Below, piece after piece: positions 50,801 to 62,851 of a stretch of 64,000 nt of DNA. The notes under the pieces are model-generated. The model worked only from the letters and a program-made list of their open reading frames with translations, did no database searches and was not told where the DNA came from. The stretch is from contig NOWV01000212.1 in assembly GCA_003344405.1 (NCBI GenBank), forward strand, positions 1 to 64,000. Reading direction: 5' to 3'. A program made the translations under genes and the position numbers. This DNA is from Trichoplax sp. H2. Its lineage: Eukaryota; Placozoa; Uniplacotomia; Trichoplacea. Within the stretch, counting starts at the first letter, position 1. The number at the start of each line of letters is the position of its first letter.

Positions 50801-53800
50801 CCAAAACCTACACCATAGAGTCAAAATTAGCATAAATTGATTGGCTGTTTAAGTATATTAGCTACGAGCTTGGGCATTTGCATCAACTATTCGTACCTGA
50901 CTATTCTGTACATCTGGATTTAAGGTTATATAAGTTTCCTTCAATAACTCAATCGCTTTATTTGCCACATCCTCTTCGCTACATAATACAACCTAAACAA
51001 CATAGTTAGTTAGTCAAAGAAGGTGGATTTACAACGAAAGTCGATATCATTTTAAAGAGTAAGAATTAACTATCCTACCCTCCAGATATAATCTACACCA
51101 ATGAGCTCTTGGTCATGTTTGTATATCGGCTTTGTTTCATTATTAATTTTAGTACCTCCGTTAACAGCACGAAAAAATAATTCAAAGCACCTAAAAGCAT
51201 TCATTTCCAAATAAAATATCTGATTAATAAGTGCAAAAAGTACAATAACTTATATAATATCCATAGATACCTGACGCCGTTTTCTGTAAGAAGGCTAGGG
51301 TCGAACGTCAGAATATTTTTTTCAAAGAACTTCTGACATGTCTCAGGTTGCATTACAGTGGTATCTTCTAAAATCTATAACGGATCGTGTGTTTAGCTTC
51401 CATAATCTTTATTGTCGTAGTCCACTAAGAAATATGTGAAATGAATAAACAAATACTACTACTTACCCTAGAAAACCAAGTAAAACAAGCTTCTCTATCA
51501 CTTAAGTGGATTCCTTTTTCAGCCAAGCAAAACCAAATCTATAACAAGCAGACGTTGCTGTTATGAATACTACTCATACATACTGAAAATCAGAGCATAT
51601 TAAGTCGCTTACAAGTTCGGCTTCAGGCAATTGTAAAATTAGATGGCCGTCTCTTAAACAATATCTTCAGTAAATAAAAGTATGTAAGGGTTACCCCAGA
51701 ATTAGTATACGACAAATAATTGCACTTATTATAAATAGACTTCTACGATCAACGTAATAGCATCTCTACCTCAAAAATGTAAGTCTTTCGTCAACTTGTT
51801 GAGAATGGGAATAGTGCGAAGCAGGCATAACGTCTGAAGTGGAATTCTCTCGAAAAGCTGTTAAGGATAAGTTGGAAATGAATATTGATCATCTATAAAT
51901 GTAATCCTTAACAAATTCGACTAACCTTGAAAATGTGCTCTGGCCTTATTCATATAAATCGATAAGTTTTCTGCGGTTACAGAAACAATTTTGTGTTTCT
52001 GTTGTAACTGATTTATAACTTCATGGCGATAAAATAAATGCGATAATGGCTGAGAACGAGAATAATCTCGAGGTGCCTAGGTGATCGTAACGATAAAATC
52101 AAAATTAAAATTCAAAAAACAGTTTAAAATCATTACAGGGGTAATAGTACCTCATAAAATAGCTGACAAATTTCTTGGATGTGCTTGACAGCTGGAATGA
52201 CCCAATTACTTTCTTTCAGCTCTTCTACACATTTATCGATCCAATTTGTCTTTTGTACATCGCGATCCTGTTATAAGTTAACTTTAGTATAATCTTGTCT
52301 AATTATCACAGTCATCTACAAATAAAAGTAATTACCGGTGAGCAATTGTAGTCCAAAATTTTAATATGTGCAGACAAGGCTAAATCCATAATTTCAATAG
52401 GGACGTCCCTGTCGTGAACTAAATTCCACAATAATTCTAAAACCTGTAATTTTTCATGTGATACCATTAGAACTTCAGCACAGTATATTCTAAAGATCAA
52501 TAGGTAACAAAGTCAGCTATATTTATTACTAAATTTACTTTTTGGGCCATGAAGCCTTCTTTATCATCTTCTGCAAGACGTCTAATCAATTCAATCAATT
52601 TCTCTCTTTGTTTATTAGATGCATTGGTCCAACTTTTCTATTTTTGCAATAATATGTAGAAGTGTAAGTACGTTACCAGACTTTAAAAAAAAGTTGTAAT
52701 ATCAATACATTACTTGAAAACAGTCGAATAAATAATCCAGTTGTTGCGCGGAAAAATCCCAAGCTAGCTTTGCTAGCAAATCATGCACATTTTTTACAAT
52801 GGCTTCGTGTTTTCCAGCCTAAAAGTATAGAATGTCATTTTTTATTTCATTTTCGTACAAATGATAATAAAATAAGAAACAAAAATTTTGGCAAACCTGG
52901 GCCGCCCATATTAAATCAAGATCACGAAATGTAACAGCCTTTTCTTTAATCGCAAAACGAAGGATTTTCTCTAATTTTTCAACGTACTAATTATACAAAG
53001 ATGATATCCAAATCAAATGGTTGCACTCTAACATACATGTAATTATATTAATTAAAATGAAGCAGATATTAGCATCAATTTACTTGTGGTTGATGTAAAT
53101 TGTCCCGTAAAACTACATTAAGAACATCATTTTGTTGTATCCATTCCTGAAACATCAAAGCAATTTTAGAAAAGCAAATAAAATTTATAGTATTATTAGC
53201 GAATCATTCCATAACGCAAGAACCCAGTAAATCCAACTTACAGCGATTCGATCCGCTGTTAGCCAATCATCATCTGGATATGAAGAGCCAGTATTACGAT
53301 GAGTAATGTACGATACGTTCATTATTAATCTGTTCATCTGCAAGAATAGCAATGTAAGGAAAGATCAGATTTATTCTATAATGCCTTGTTCACATAGTAC
53401 CTTATCTAATTTTCTTACCTCGTTTAAGGCACTCATTTTGCCATTGAAGGAAGACATCTGTAATAACCTAATCGGCAAAGAATAGGTCAATATGGTAAGT
53501 GACATTAAGAATAACCTGTGATTAGTATTTGAAAGAGTACCTTAATACAATCTTAAGTCTAAACAGTTCAACAGTTCGGATTACTTCTTCTTTGCCTGGC
53601 ACCCTAACAGACAGATTCTTCAAAGCCTAGCGAGATATATAATTTATCAGCGTGTTATTTTTTCGCAATCTATCATACAGCTAAAATATTAAGGTTTAAT
53701 GAGCGCTACGTTTCAGTGAACGATAGAAGAAAAGAGGCACTATCGACATATCATACCCTAATAATGCTAGATATTGCGTCACTTTTCGATTCACTCTTGG

Positions 53801-55382
53801 ATTCTTTCTTCAACTCGTCATCGCTGAGCTTATCCAATAACTTGGTGATATGATCCTAAAAAAATAAATACAATACGATCAAGCAAAGCTCTACTCCCGT
53901 CAATTAAAAAGTGAAGCAAACCGCACCACAATAGGCATCATGTAATTCCGAAGGGTAGTTTCCGTTAAGAAATCGGCACAATTTCCGAATGGCCTGTTAT
54001 ATGTTAATAGCAATAACTAGATCTTTTTCTACGGATTACAGTTCTCTAACAATTTGGTTAATGCTACTTAATAACGTACATACCTATAATCATAGCTATC
54101 GCTAATTACCTGATCAAGGACGCAATGATTGGCACAGTTAGATTGGGTCCATTCAGCACGCGATCCACTACCGATTCAAAGCCACCCAACATTCCAAATT
54201 TATTAATGACATCAACAAGCCAGCCCTGTGTCAGTAAAGCAATTGGAGTTTAATGCCGTTGAATACATACATTAAAGGGTATAAAAAAATGTTCATTTTA
54301 TTAGTTACTTTTGGGAATTTTGAATCAACAGATCTAGCGAATAATTCATCGGCGTTATGGCAGGATGCAACGGTTTCAGACGATTTTGTGCTGTTATGCT
54401 GATGAAATCTGAAAGAACAGCATTAATTTAGATATTGGGTACTTGACAGAAAACGATTACTAGCAATAACAATTGACAGAATTTACCTTGAGCTCGGATT
54501 CATTGCTACAGCTAATAAATCAAGTAACGGCAAAATATCTTGATGAAACGTTACAACGCATAATTCCACCAGTTTCTCAATGTTTTTCACAATTGATCTC
54601 TAATCAATACAGAATTGAACACTATAATAAAACGCCATATCCAACAAGTTGTGTTACGAGGTCAATATTGCCACAACTTGCCTGAATCTCGAATTTCCAT
54701 CCACTCACGGCATCATCGCATAAAATTTTAGTAAAGGATGAAACTAGGCCATCTTTAATAAATCTCTGACAATATTGATGTGCTTCATCTATGATAGTGG
54801 ATAAGAGAGCGTGTGACGGTAAGTTCAAATGTAAGGCAAATACTGTAGATAATATACACAAATAGAGTTCTCTGCCAAGTAAGGCATTACCTGTACATTC
54901 AAATATATCACTTTGTTGGCCAATTTTAATGGAAGACTCTAATAACACCAGTAATTCACCACCCGGTAAAACTGGAACTACCCAACGTGTTTTATTTATC
55001 ATTTCCTCCAGTTTATTAAGTTCAGCGATTGGAAATGTGATTTCTACCTTTGTCATTTCATCACTATCAACTAAGTTGAAAATTAAACAAAGACAATCAA
55101 GCTCCACAGATCAATTAATGGTAAGCGCAGTGAGTAATTTATGCAGCTTGACTAACCTGTTTCGGTATTATCTTGTTTTTCACCTGAAGGAGATTGGATA
55201 GTGCTAATGGTTGTGTTACTGCTGCTCATGGTTGTAGTAGTTGTTGATGTTGTCGTAGTAGTAGTGGATGTATCACTGTTATCTTCCGTTGGGACATCAC
55301 TAGTTGTATTATTCCCAGATGAGTTGGCAGGCTTTGAATTTTTATTATTTTCTGAGCCTGTTACAAGTACTGACACAGTCAT
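41813..55382 (-). CDS. USP9X: USP9X / fat facets-type ubiquitin carboxyl-terminal hydrolase (many exons)
   Basis: This large deubiquitinase removes ubiquitin from trafficking and signalling proteins. Collinear matches to animal USP9X run the whole length. Exon 1 (55157-55382) encodes a Ser/Thr-rich N-tail. Exon 2 (54682-55070) has [13 protein letters not shown] and GWKFEIQ, and exon 3 is 54487-54599. Later come GWLVD (about 54.2 kb), [10 protein letters not shown] (52.4 kb), RTILPHGR (50.6 kb), a ubiquitin-like domain (50.17-50.49 kb), the catalytic domain (45.2-46.98 kb), [14 protein letters not shown] (about 45.05 kb), [17 protein letters not shown] (43.9 kb), [10 protein letters not shown] (42.4 kb) and LERSNSAR (42.1 kb). 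The last exon (41813-41989) has an acidic Asp/Glu-rich tail and stops with TGA. Introns are mostly 50-120 bp. Exon phases agree wherever I checked them. I did not assemble all of the roughly 40 exons, so the total length is not given; the human protein is about 2,550 residues. Confidence 0.93.
45176..46985 (-). other. Catalytic (UCH/USP) domain exons of the USP9X-type gene
   Basis: Exon 46861-46985 carries the Cys box, with nucleophile codon 46885-46887 in GGATCYMNS. Exon 46682-46789 continues LFMIPE with an acidic insert. Exon 46430-46605 ends [12 protein letters not shown]. Exon 46037-46352 has [11 protein letters not shown], the first zinc pair CKGC and the second CERC. Exon 45841-45926 gives [14 protein letters not shown]. 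The following exons give FNDYFEFP, then [20 protein letters not shown] with the catalytic His codon at 45480-45482. Next is [12 protein letters not shown], whose first Asp codon (45349-45351) is the expected third residue of the triad. [11 protein letters not shown] closes the domain near 45180. Splice phases agree at every junction I checked. All catalytic and zinc-binding residues are present, so the enzyme should be active. Confidence 0.92.
50165..50490 (-). other. Ubiquitin-like domain exons of the USP9X-type gene
   Basis: Two exons encode the internal ubiquitin-like fold of the USP9X family. The first reads [20 protein letters not shown] then [11 protein letters not shown]. The second (ending near 50167 at a GTAAGC donor) reads [17 protein letters not shown] and MPIRDRS. 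This matches the family order: just after RTILPxxR and before the SxxSSSDSS-type linker (here [11 protein letters not shown] on the minus strand near 49985). Confidence 0.8.
54600..54681 (-). other. GC-AG intron in the USP9X-type gene
   Basis: After the codon for Gln in GWKFEIQ the sequence is CAG|GCAAGT, and the acceptor is ATTAG before RSIVKN. Both flanking exons are in phase 0, and the joined protein matches the family. A GT donor giving the same protein is not available. The rest of the donor is a strong consensus, as is usual for GC donors. Confidence 0.75.
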
Positions 55383-58359
55383 GATGCTTTTAATACTGAA
55401 TAAGCAGTGACTGATTGCTTAATTTACAATCAAACACAACCAGATCCTGATAAAAGGTGGTCATGAAAGATAGTTCAACAAATTCAGTTAATAACTTGGT
55501 GTAGAATACGTTGGTAATAATTTTCCAAAGATCCCAAATCCACTATGTCAATTCTGCTAAGTCTTTACCTATGATTGAGAACATCACGAGACAAGTTAAT
55601 CAAGCCTGTGCAGATATTGAAAAAACAGGTTTGTATCACACTATTTGTAAAGGTTAGCCGCTCAATAGTAATTAACCACTAGGCTATACACCAGATAGCA
55701 TAACAATAAGGAATATTGAGCATGGATAAGAAATTAAGAAGGTAATCGATTTAACACAATTGTCCAATTTACAGGCATAGCAAGACATTAGGGGATAATA
55801 CACCTGTAACTGCATGTAACCACAACGATTCATAAAATGATAGAACATCTTTCCCGTTAGGGCATGGAAGACAATGGAATGATGAAGAAAGATGTACCGA
55901 GAAATGTAGCTCTTACTAACTTTTAAGCTAAATTAGTCAGCAACCAAAGTGAATATACCATTAATTGATTGTTAAATAGTATGCATCGTTTCCATGATAT
56001 ATACCTACAAACTACCTACGTCAATGTACAATGTTTAAAGGCCAAGATAGCAGCTATATTGCAAGGTCAATAAAAGATTCTCTAATTATGTCCAAATCAT
56101 CGCTCGTCCAGGGGTGTTTATTGGCTTAATTTAGCACCTATCGGTTGCTATTTCTCAAACCTTTGTAGATGATAGCAGGGGATGAAAATATTGTAACCTT
56201 GACAACTCTGCAAATCTTCAACATTACTACAACTTGATTGATCACTTGAAACGTAAGAGTTGTAGCACTAAAGTACGCTATTGAAATTTTGTAGTCTTGT
56301 CAGAAGAGTCTTAATTATCATTAGCCTTGGCTAATGATTATTACTCCATGTTGACATCACTATACTTGACTTTCAAAGTGAGAAGTATTACACTCTTCAC
56401 TTTTTCCATCATACTAAACAAAACTAAGAAAAAAAAGAACGTGAGAGAAGCATTCAATCCTCCTGTCAGTCTCTTTCATCTACTCCTCATCATGTCAGTA
56501 GCCATCTCCCATGATTATTCGTTAATGATGAATTATTCTTGATCGATCTCTTCAACGTGACGTATTGTCCTTCAAGAGAAAAACTGTAATCATTGCCATT
56601 GGGAGAAATTGGCGTCTTGTAACTAAACTTCATCCGCAAAAGGAAGAATTATCCAATTACAATACTACTCTACTTGGTCATCTCATATTACCCAATTAAA
56701 AATTCATCATGATACTGATTGTCATTATTTGCTTGATTGATTCATTCGTTGCAACGTATTTGTTGTATGCAATACTAAAACACGACGCCTATAAGGTAGT
56801 GGTTTAACTTTTGTAATGTACACGATTGCAATGACTCTAGACTAGATCATAAAGAGTAGAATCATGCTAGGCAAAAAAAGAAATACTTGTCGATCATCAA
56901 GGATATCAAAGTACTGGTTGGCAAGGCATAAAATAATTCAATCCGATGACGAAAACACTTCTTGATGCAATGGGCAATTTGTTCGGACTAGACGTTACAG
57001 TCATGATGGCTTTGGGGTACCAACATACGTACACTGAATGGGGTTCTCTCTCGTTACTACAAGTTTACGTCGGTCTAAACTAACCTTTCAAGTTTGTATT
57101 GCTGGGGTTCTACTCCGTTTAAAGTAGTTGGTTGGTAGGAGAATTGCATCACTAACATCCATTCATTGATCGAAGACTTAGGCCGATGTTGATGGAGGAA
57201 GAAAACAACACTGCCCCATGATGTTGGGGGTAACCCTGCAAGTACCGTTGTTGACACGGTCGATGCTATCGGTGACTCTATGGAAGCGAAAGAAAATAAA
57301 AGTTGAATTGGAAGTGGTTCTTCTTCATTGGACAGACAGTAATGGATGGAGACTATTGGAGAAAAGAATTGACCCTTTGCTATGGCGTCATGAAGACGAA
57401 TGAAAAGTGAAATTAGAATAAGGCTTAGGACGAGTTGCGTCAAGATTCACCAACAATGTTGGAATCCCAATGGAAAGCAATGAAAAATGGCTGCAGACGA
57501 GCCAGTCGATGGCCTATACCACCATTGACATGAATTGAAGAAGGTAACATAGTATGGTATTTCAATCACTACGATAATCTTTATCAAGCGTATTGGATAC
57601 TTTATAACCTTGATCCAGTAGCAGTAAGAGGATTATTTGGGGGTAAAAATGGACAATCATTGATGCAAGGTATTGCAAGTTGTTGGGCCATGATCAAAAA
57701 ATGATCAACTCATTTAATGAATCGCTTAGCGATTGATTCCTTTTCGACAGTAGTCGATGACTACGCTCCATTTATCCTATCTTTGGCCTTGCTGCCATCA
57801 ACTCCAGGTCGATACCCTGTCTTTCAAGGCAAAAATAATGGCTAAATGCAATGGATAGCATGTCAAAGCAGCCATTGCTTTGGCTGCATCTAGCGCCTTG
57901 AGAGTGTCGAGATCGCCATTCGTATCGATTGCCGTCGTTTTGACTCTCTGTTATCCTGCCTACGTCAGTCAGCGCTGTATGATACATTGACCTCTTCCTG
58001 CAAGCCCATTCTGAGTCCGACTGCAGCGACAACGTCGGCCCATGGTTTGATACCCACTGTTGGGCAACACTTTCAACGGCAATCTACTCCTTTTTCAAGG
58101 TGCAACTTGAAATCAAGGCATAACGTGAAAACTTACCTTTAAAATAACATCAATTCTCTTCAACAACGTCGACTCAAGCCAAGCAATGGAAAGGAACTGA
58201 ATCTCCAGTCGTCATGGAGGTGCTCGTCGCTGACAAGAAATGGAGGAAAAGTAGGACAGCAGTCAGTACAAGCCCAATTCAACACAGCGATTGTCCAAGG
58301 GGCCGGCAATGGAAACAGCCCATTTGTATGGCTTTAAGCTATGTCTTGCGACATACCCC

Positions 58360-59430
58360 TATCGGCCAGTCGACTACAGTCCACTCATAACAAATGAATT
58401 CTACAGTCCATATCAGTGCTGCACACTGTAAAATGATAGTACATTGTACTGTGATGGAGGTACTGTAGACTAGGAATGGACTGACCGCTTGCTTGCCCTG
58501 CTTAAACAATGGTACAGTACTAATATCCGTGCTGCACACTGTAAATCGACAGTACATTGTACTGTCGATTTAGGTACTGTAGGTTGACTTGGAATGGACT
58601 GACCGCTAGCTTGCACTGCTTAAACAGTGATACTGATATCGGTGCTGCACACTGTAAACCGATAGTACTGTACATTGTACTGTAACGGAGGTACTGTAGG
58701 TAGACTAGGAATGGACAGACCGCTTGCTTGCCCTGCTTAAACAGTGGTACAGTACAGTACTAATATCCGTGATGCACACTGTAAATCGACAGTACAGTAC
58801 ATTGTAAATCGACAGTACATTGTACTGTCGATTTAGGTACTGTAGGTTGACTTGGAATGGACTGACCGCTTGCTTGCACTGCTTAAACAGTGATACTGAT
58901 ATCAGTGCTGCACACTGTAAACCGACAGTACTGTACATTGTACTGTAACGGAGGTACTGTAGGTTGACAAGGAATGGACTGACCGCTTGCTTGCACGGCT
59001 GGAACAGTAATACTCTGACAGAGCTATACCTAATTTGAACCCTGGTTACGGTATGGTTTGCGACGGTGTACCGTAATACTGTTCTGTCCGTAGTCGGCGA
59101 GGATGATGTTGTACACTACCGTGCTGTACACGGAATGTACAGTACATTGTACTGTGAAGGAGGTACTGTAGGTTGACTAGGAATGGACTGACCGCTTGCT
59201 TGCATTGCTTAAACAGTGATACAGTACTGAAATCAGTGCTGCACACTGTAAATCGACAGTACATTGTACTGTAACAGAGGTACACTAGGAATGGACTGAC
59301 CGCTTGCTTGCACTGCTTAAACAGTGATACTCTGACAGAACTATACCTAATTTGAACCCTGGTTACGGTATGGTTTGCGATGGTGTACCGTACTACTGTC
59401 CCGTCCGTAGTCTACGGTCGAGTTGAATGG
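58360..59430. repeat. Palindrome-rich tandem repeat array, seven units
   Basis: A core 'ggaatggactgaccgcttgc' occurs near 58473, 58591, 58708, 58854, 58971, 59180 and 59288 (spacings 108-209, mostly about 117 bp). Each unit continues through 'ctgcttaaacagtgatac' and 'gtgctgcacactgtaaa' to an 'acagtacattgtactgt' palindrome. Two units contain a perfect 29-bp palindrome (58543-58571 and 58806-58834). A longer segment beginning 'tctgacagagctatacctaa' is duplicated near 59016 and 59334, showing a higher-order repeat of about 317 bp. Confidence 0.9.
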
Positions 59431-60545
59431 CCACAAAGAATCATCAGCCTCGGCACTATTTGACACCGAAGGTACCATCGTTTTGCCCCGCTCTCTTCCT
59501 TTCTTCCTTTTTTTTTGAAGAGCCCCTGTAAACAACTGCTGTGGATTTTTCTCCATCGTAATACTGCAATGGTCCACCATCAACTTATTGTGCGCCGTGA
59601 GCAGTACTATGTGCATTTTGAGAGGGAGAATGCAGTTGAAATGACGAGCGGCAACGAGCTAGTCGGCACATCCATCATTGAAGGAGCAAGCGCTGGCAGC
59701 CGCCTTTTCCTTCTTTTTTCAATGTTTTATATACAGTACTGTACAGTACAAGATATTGCTGCATGGAGTAGTCCCTACACTCCTGTATTAGACCGCATCA
59801 GGATACTGAGTAGGAGTAAAATGGACTGGATTAGACCTGAGAAAGGTTCGGTGCAAACCCTTGATGATCTACAATTCTACATGCGTACAGTACTGTATAT
59901 CACTGGATCCTTTCAATTTGTTTCTGTTTTGATCCATTTTGGGATTTTTTTCTACAACTGTGCTAGCAAAATGGACTGATTGTTTTTCACCGTACTGGTA
60001 CCGTACTGGTACCACGGACTTCCAACAGTGCTCTACTGTTTCGTCTGTTCGTACTGTACTGCTCACAGTGTACAGTGTACAGTACCAACAGCACTTTTAC
60101 GTTTTAGTACTGTACTCGACCGAAAGAAGACAAACTCAAATCCTTCACTCGAACAAAGGTGACGTCAATCTGACTCAATCATCGACGAAGCACGTACACT
60201 CGTACAGTCCAAGGTGACGTAGTACTGTCGTATCAACTAGTGCGCAGAAGCACGGATTCGAGGCAGCTGAAATAGCGCTATTGCGCCTTTTTCTCCAAGA
60301 AAAAATGGCGTTCCCCGACGATCAATAGCGCAGTACTAGATTGCTGTAGTCAAAAAAATAAACTAACAGTAAAATTAATCAAGCTGATTTCCCTTTGCAG
60401 ATTCTTTGCAGTACAGAAATGGACTCAGTAGCTAAATTTGGTATACATTATGTTCAGTAGTCTACTCAAGGACGAGCAGAACAAGACTCGGTCTCCTCAA
60501 TAAGCTCAACGTTGAAGGAATGATTATGTTCTACTTAGTCCATCA

Positions 60546-61296
60546 TCACTCGCCCTCGAGACTGTACTTTTTACCTTCCTTCACTTTCCACTGTCTGTGT
60601 AGAATACAATAAACTGAAGACAAAAAGAAGTCTATTATGAGTCTCCTTCTTGTAGTCCTTAAATGAATTCCATAGCAAAGAACAGAAATATGCATCCATA
60701 TAAATGCATTCTTCGATTTTAGGCGTTGTTGTGCATACCACGATGGATGCAGCACTCTGTCTATCATCATAAAGCCATTCAGAATCAGGAACGGACAGCC
60801 ATAAGCCAAGGCTACTAACAGAACTCGTCGTCTTCGAGGTCTTCCATTTTAGTAGTCTTTCAGAATGAAGCTCAATGTCGGAATTATAGGATCATCGTCT
60901 TCTAGCGATCCATAAATAGAGTATGGCCAAAATAGCCGACACTCCAATACTCTACTATACAATACTTACGATCAGGATGGCCGCCTAGTTTGACTGCGAT
61001 GTACATGGATTGATTATTTCTTCGCCACAGAGCTCAGCCTACAGTTTGTACAGACTTTCCAGCATAGCATGTATTTGGTATGCTTCAGTCCAAAATAGAT
61101 CATGACCAAGGTTGTAGGTCTCCACAGACTCCACTGCTTCCCCAATGTACGTGAATATTACCTTAGCCTCTGCAAAATTTCCACGACCGGATACATAATT
61201 GAGGCGAATAAAGCAGAGATGACTAAGAAAAATAGGATAAAGACCCACTCCTTAAACGAGAGCACTTTTATAAAAATAGGCTGGTAGCCTGCTCCA
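60546..61296 (-). CDS. Possible exons or relic of a polytopic membrane protein
   Basis: Several minus-strand pieces look like exons. At 61162-61296, ERLGAGYQPIF leads into the membrane segment WVFILFFLVISALFASIMY and ends at a GTAATA donor. At about 61018-61134, RPTTLVMIYFGLKHTKYML lies in an open frame. At about 60920-60975 there is IGVSAILAILYLWIARRR, and at 60546-60865 RPRRRRVLLVALAYG, then FLILNGFMMIDR and further hydrophobic and basic stretches to a stop at 60546. Donors and acceptors are visible for some pieces only, and I could not join all of them in phase. The family is not recognised. It may be a real gene whose 5' exons lie beyond the 125-bp repeat array, or a decayed one. Confidence 0.3.
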
Positions 61297-62095
61297 AGTC
61301 TCTCCCTATCGCAGAGTCAAATTTTCGTACGCCAAAATGGAGTTGGCTTTTCAATAACGACAAAAACCCGCTCATAGAACGAACATTTTTATAAAAAAAA
61401 ATAGGCTGGTAGCCTGCTCGAGGTCTCTCCCTATCGCAGAGTCAAATTTTCGTACGCCAAAATGGAGTTGGCTTTTCAATAACGACAAAAACCCGCTCGT
61501 AGAACGAACATTTTTATAAAAAAAAATAGGCTGGTAGCCTGCTCGAGGTCTCTCCCTATCGCAGGGTAAAATTTTCGCATGCCAAAATGGAGTTGGCTTT
61601 TCAATAAGGACAAAGACCTGCTCGTAGAACGAGTACTGTTTATAAAAATAGGCTGGTAGCCTGCTCCAAGTCTCTCCCTATCGCAGGGTCAAATTTTCGT
61701 ATGCCAAAATGGAGTTGGCTTTTCAATAACGACAAAAACCCGCTCGTAGAACGAACATTTTTATAAAAAAAAATAGGCTGGTAGCCTGCTCCAAGTCTCT
61801 CCCTATCGCAGGGTCAAATTTTCGCATGCCAAAATGGAGATGGCTTTTCAATAAGGACAAAGATCTGCTCGTAGAACGAGTACTTTTCATAAAAATAGGC
61901 TGGTAGCCTGCTCCAAGTCTCTCCCTATCGTTGGGTAAAATTTTCGCATGCCAAAATGGAGTGGGCTTTTCAATAAGGACAAAGACCTGCTCGTAGAACG
62001 AGTACTTTTAGAAAAATAGGCTGGTAGCCTGCTCGAAGTCTCTCCCTATCGTAGGGTAAATTTTCGAATGCCAAAATGGAGTTGGCTTTTCAATA
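61270..62095. repeat. Tandem array, about seven units of 121-125 bp
   Basis: The word 'ctggtagcctgctc' starts at 61281, 61406, 61531, 61653, 61778, 61900 and 62021, giving periods of 125, 125, 122, 125, 122 and 121. Two unit types alternate: a long form with 'acgaacatttttataaaaaa' and a short form with 'acgagtac'. Each unit has two small inverted repeats, AGGCT-ggt-AGCCT and CTCGT-aga-ACGAG. The left edge runs into the exon-like sequence at 61162-61296, and the right edge ends near 'ggcttttcaatacc'. Confidence 0.95.
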
Positions 62096-62851
62096 CCATC
62101 AGCCCGTTTGCATAAACAACACCTAAATGAATGGCTGCTATTGCGTAAGAAGGTTGGCAGTTGGGCATATCTGAAAATACTTCATTGCCATCGATAGTTG
62201 AATAGTAATGTAAATAAAAAATTCAGCCACGGCTTCGTCTACTCTATGTGTAGATGGGCAAGATCTCGACTCACGTCAATAATAAATAGATACCAGTAAT
62301 TAATCCATTTTTATGGTCGAGGAAAGCAAGGAAGGGAAACATGAAGTAAAAATTCGCACGATATAGAAAATTGGGCATAGACCGTACTGGACAGTGTACA
62401 ATATTGAGCTGGAAATTGAAAATGGATTGTTTTACATTAACAGGGTTGATGAGCTTCATTGAACCGAAATACGGTCATGACTACACCTGGAAATATCGCG
62501 TTTTATCCGACTTGAATTTATTTTGAGCCTATCGAATGAAAGGCTATTAATATCCTCGACTACGCCGAAAACAATCATACCTAGTCATCACGTATTGTGT
62601 TATAAAATCTTGCCAAGCAATTACATCTGTAAATACGAGCGAGTATCTAATAAGAAAAGAGTTTATGGATAACGGATTACGACAATCAAACATTAAAGTG
62701 ATTTTATAATCAAGTGATTCCTAGCTTGCAGAATGTGTCCCTTAGTCACAGACTAACAGCATTGAGTTACAAAAGTAAGATTACGATTTAGTCGCAGAAA
62801 GGATCCTATAAAACGCCAGGCGCAAATTTTAATCTTAGAAAATTATAGGAA

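Larger units (their letters stand above)
55383..62851. other. Region upstream of the USP9X-type gene: repeats and exon-like pieces, no firm gene
   Basis: The first 2 kb (promoter side of the USP9X-type gene) show no recognisable coding. From about 57 to 60.3 kb the sequence is less AT-rich and dense in TACTGTA-type words. It holds the repeat array 58360-59430. At 60546-61296 are exon-like membrane-protein pieces, followed by the 125-bp array 61270-62095. From 62096 to 62851 nothing is recognised. Open frames across 57-60 kb have no homology I know, and several lack ATG starts. Confidence 0.5.

Noticed and set aside
55201-55410. Plus-strand Val/Leu-rich frame
   Set aside because: Antisense shadow of the Ser/Thr-rich first exon of the USP9X-type gene.
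59515-59979. 154-codon plus-strand frame
   Set aside because: Starts at TTG and runs through the TACTGTA-rich, less AT-rich region where long frames are expected by chance. No domain is recognised.
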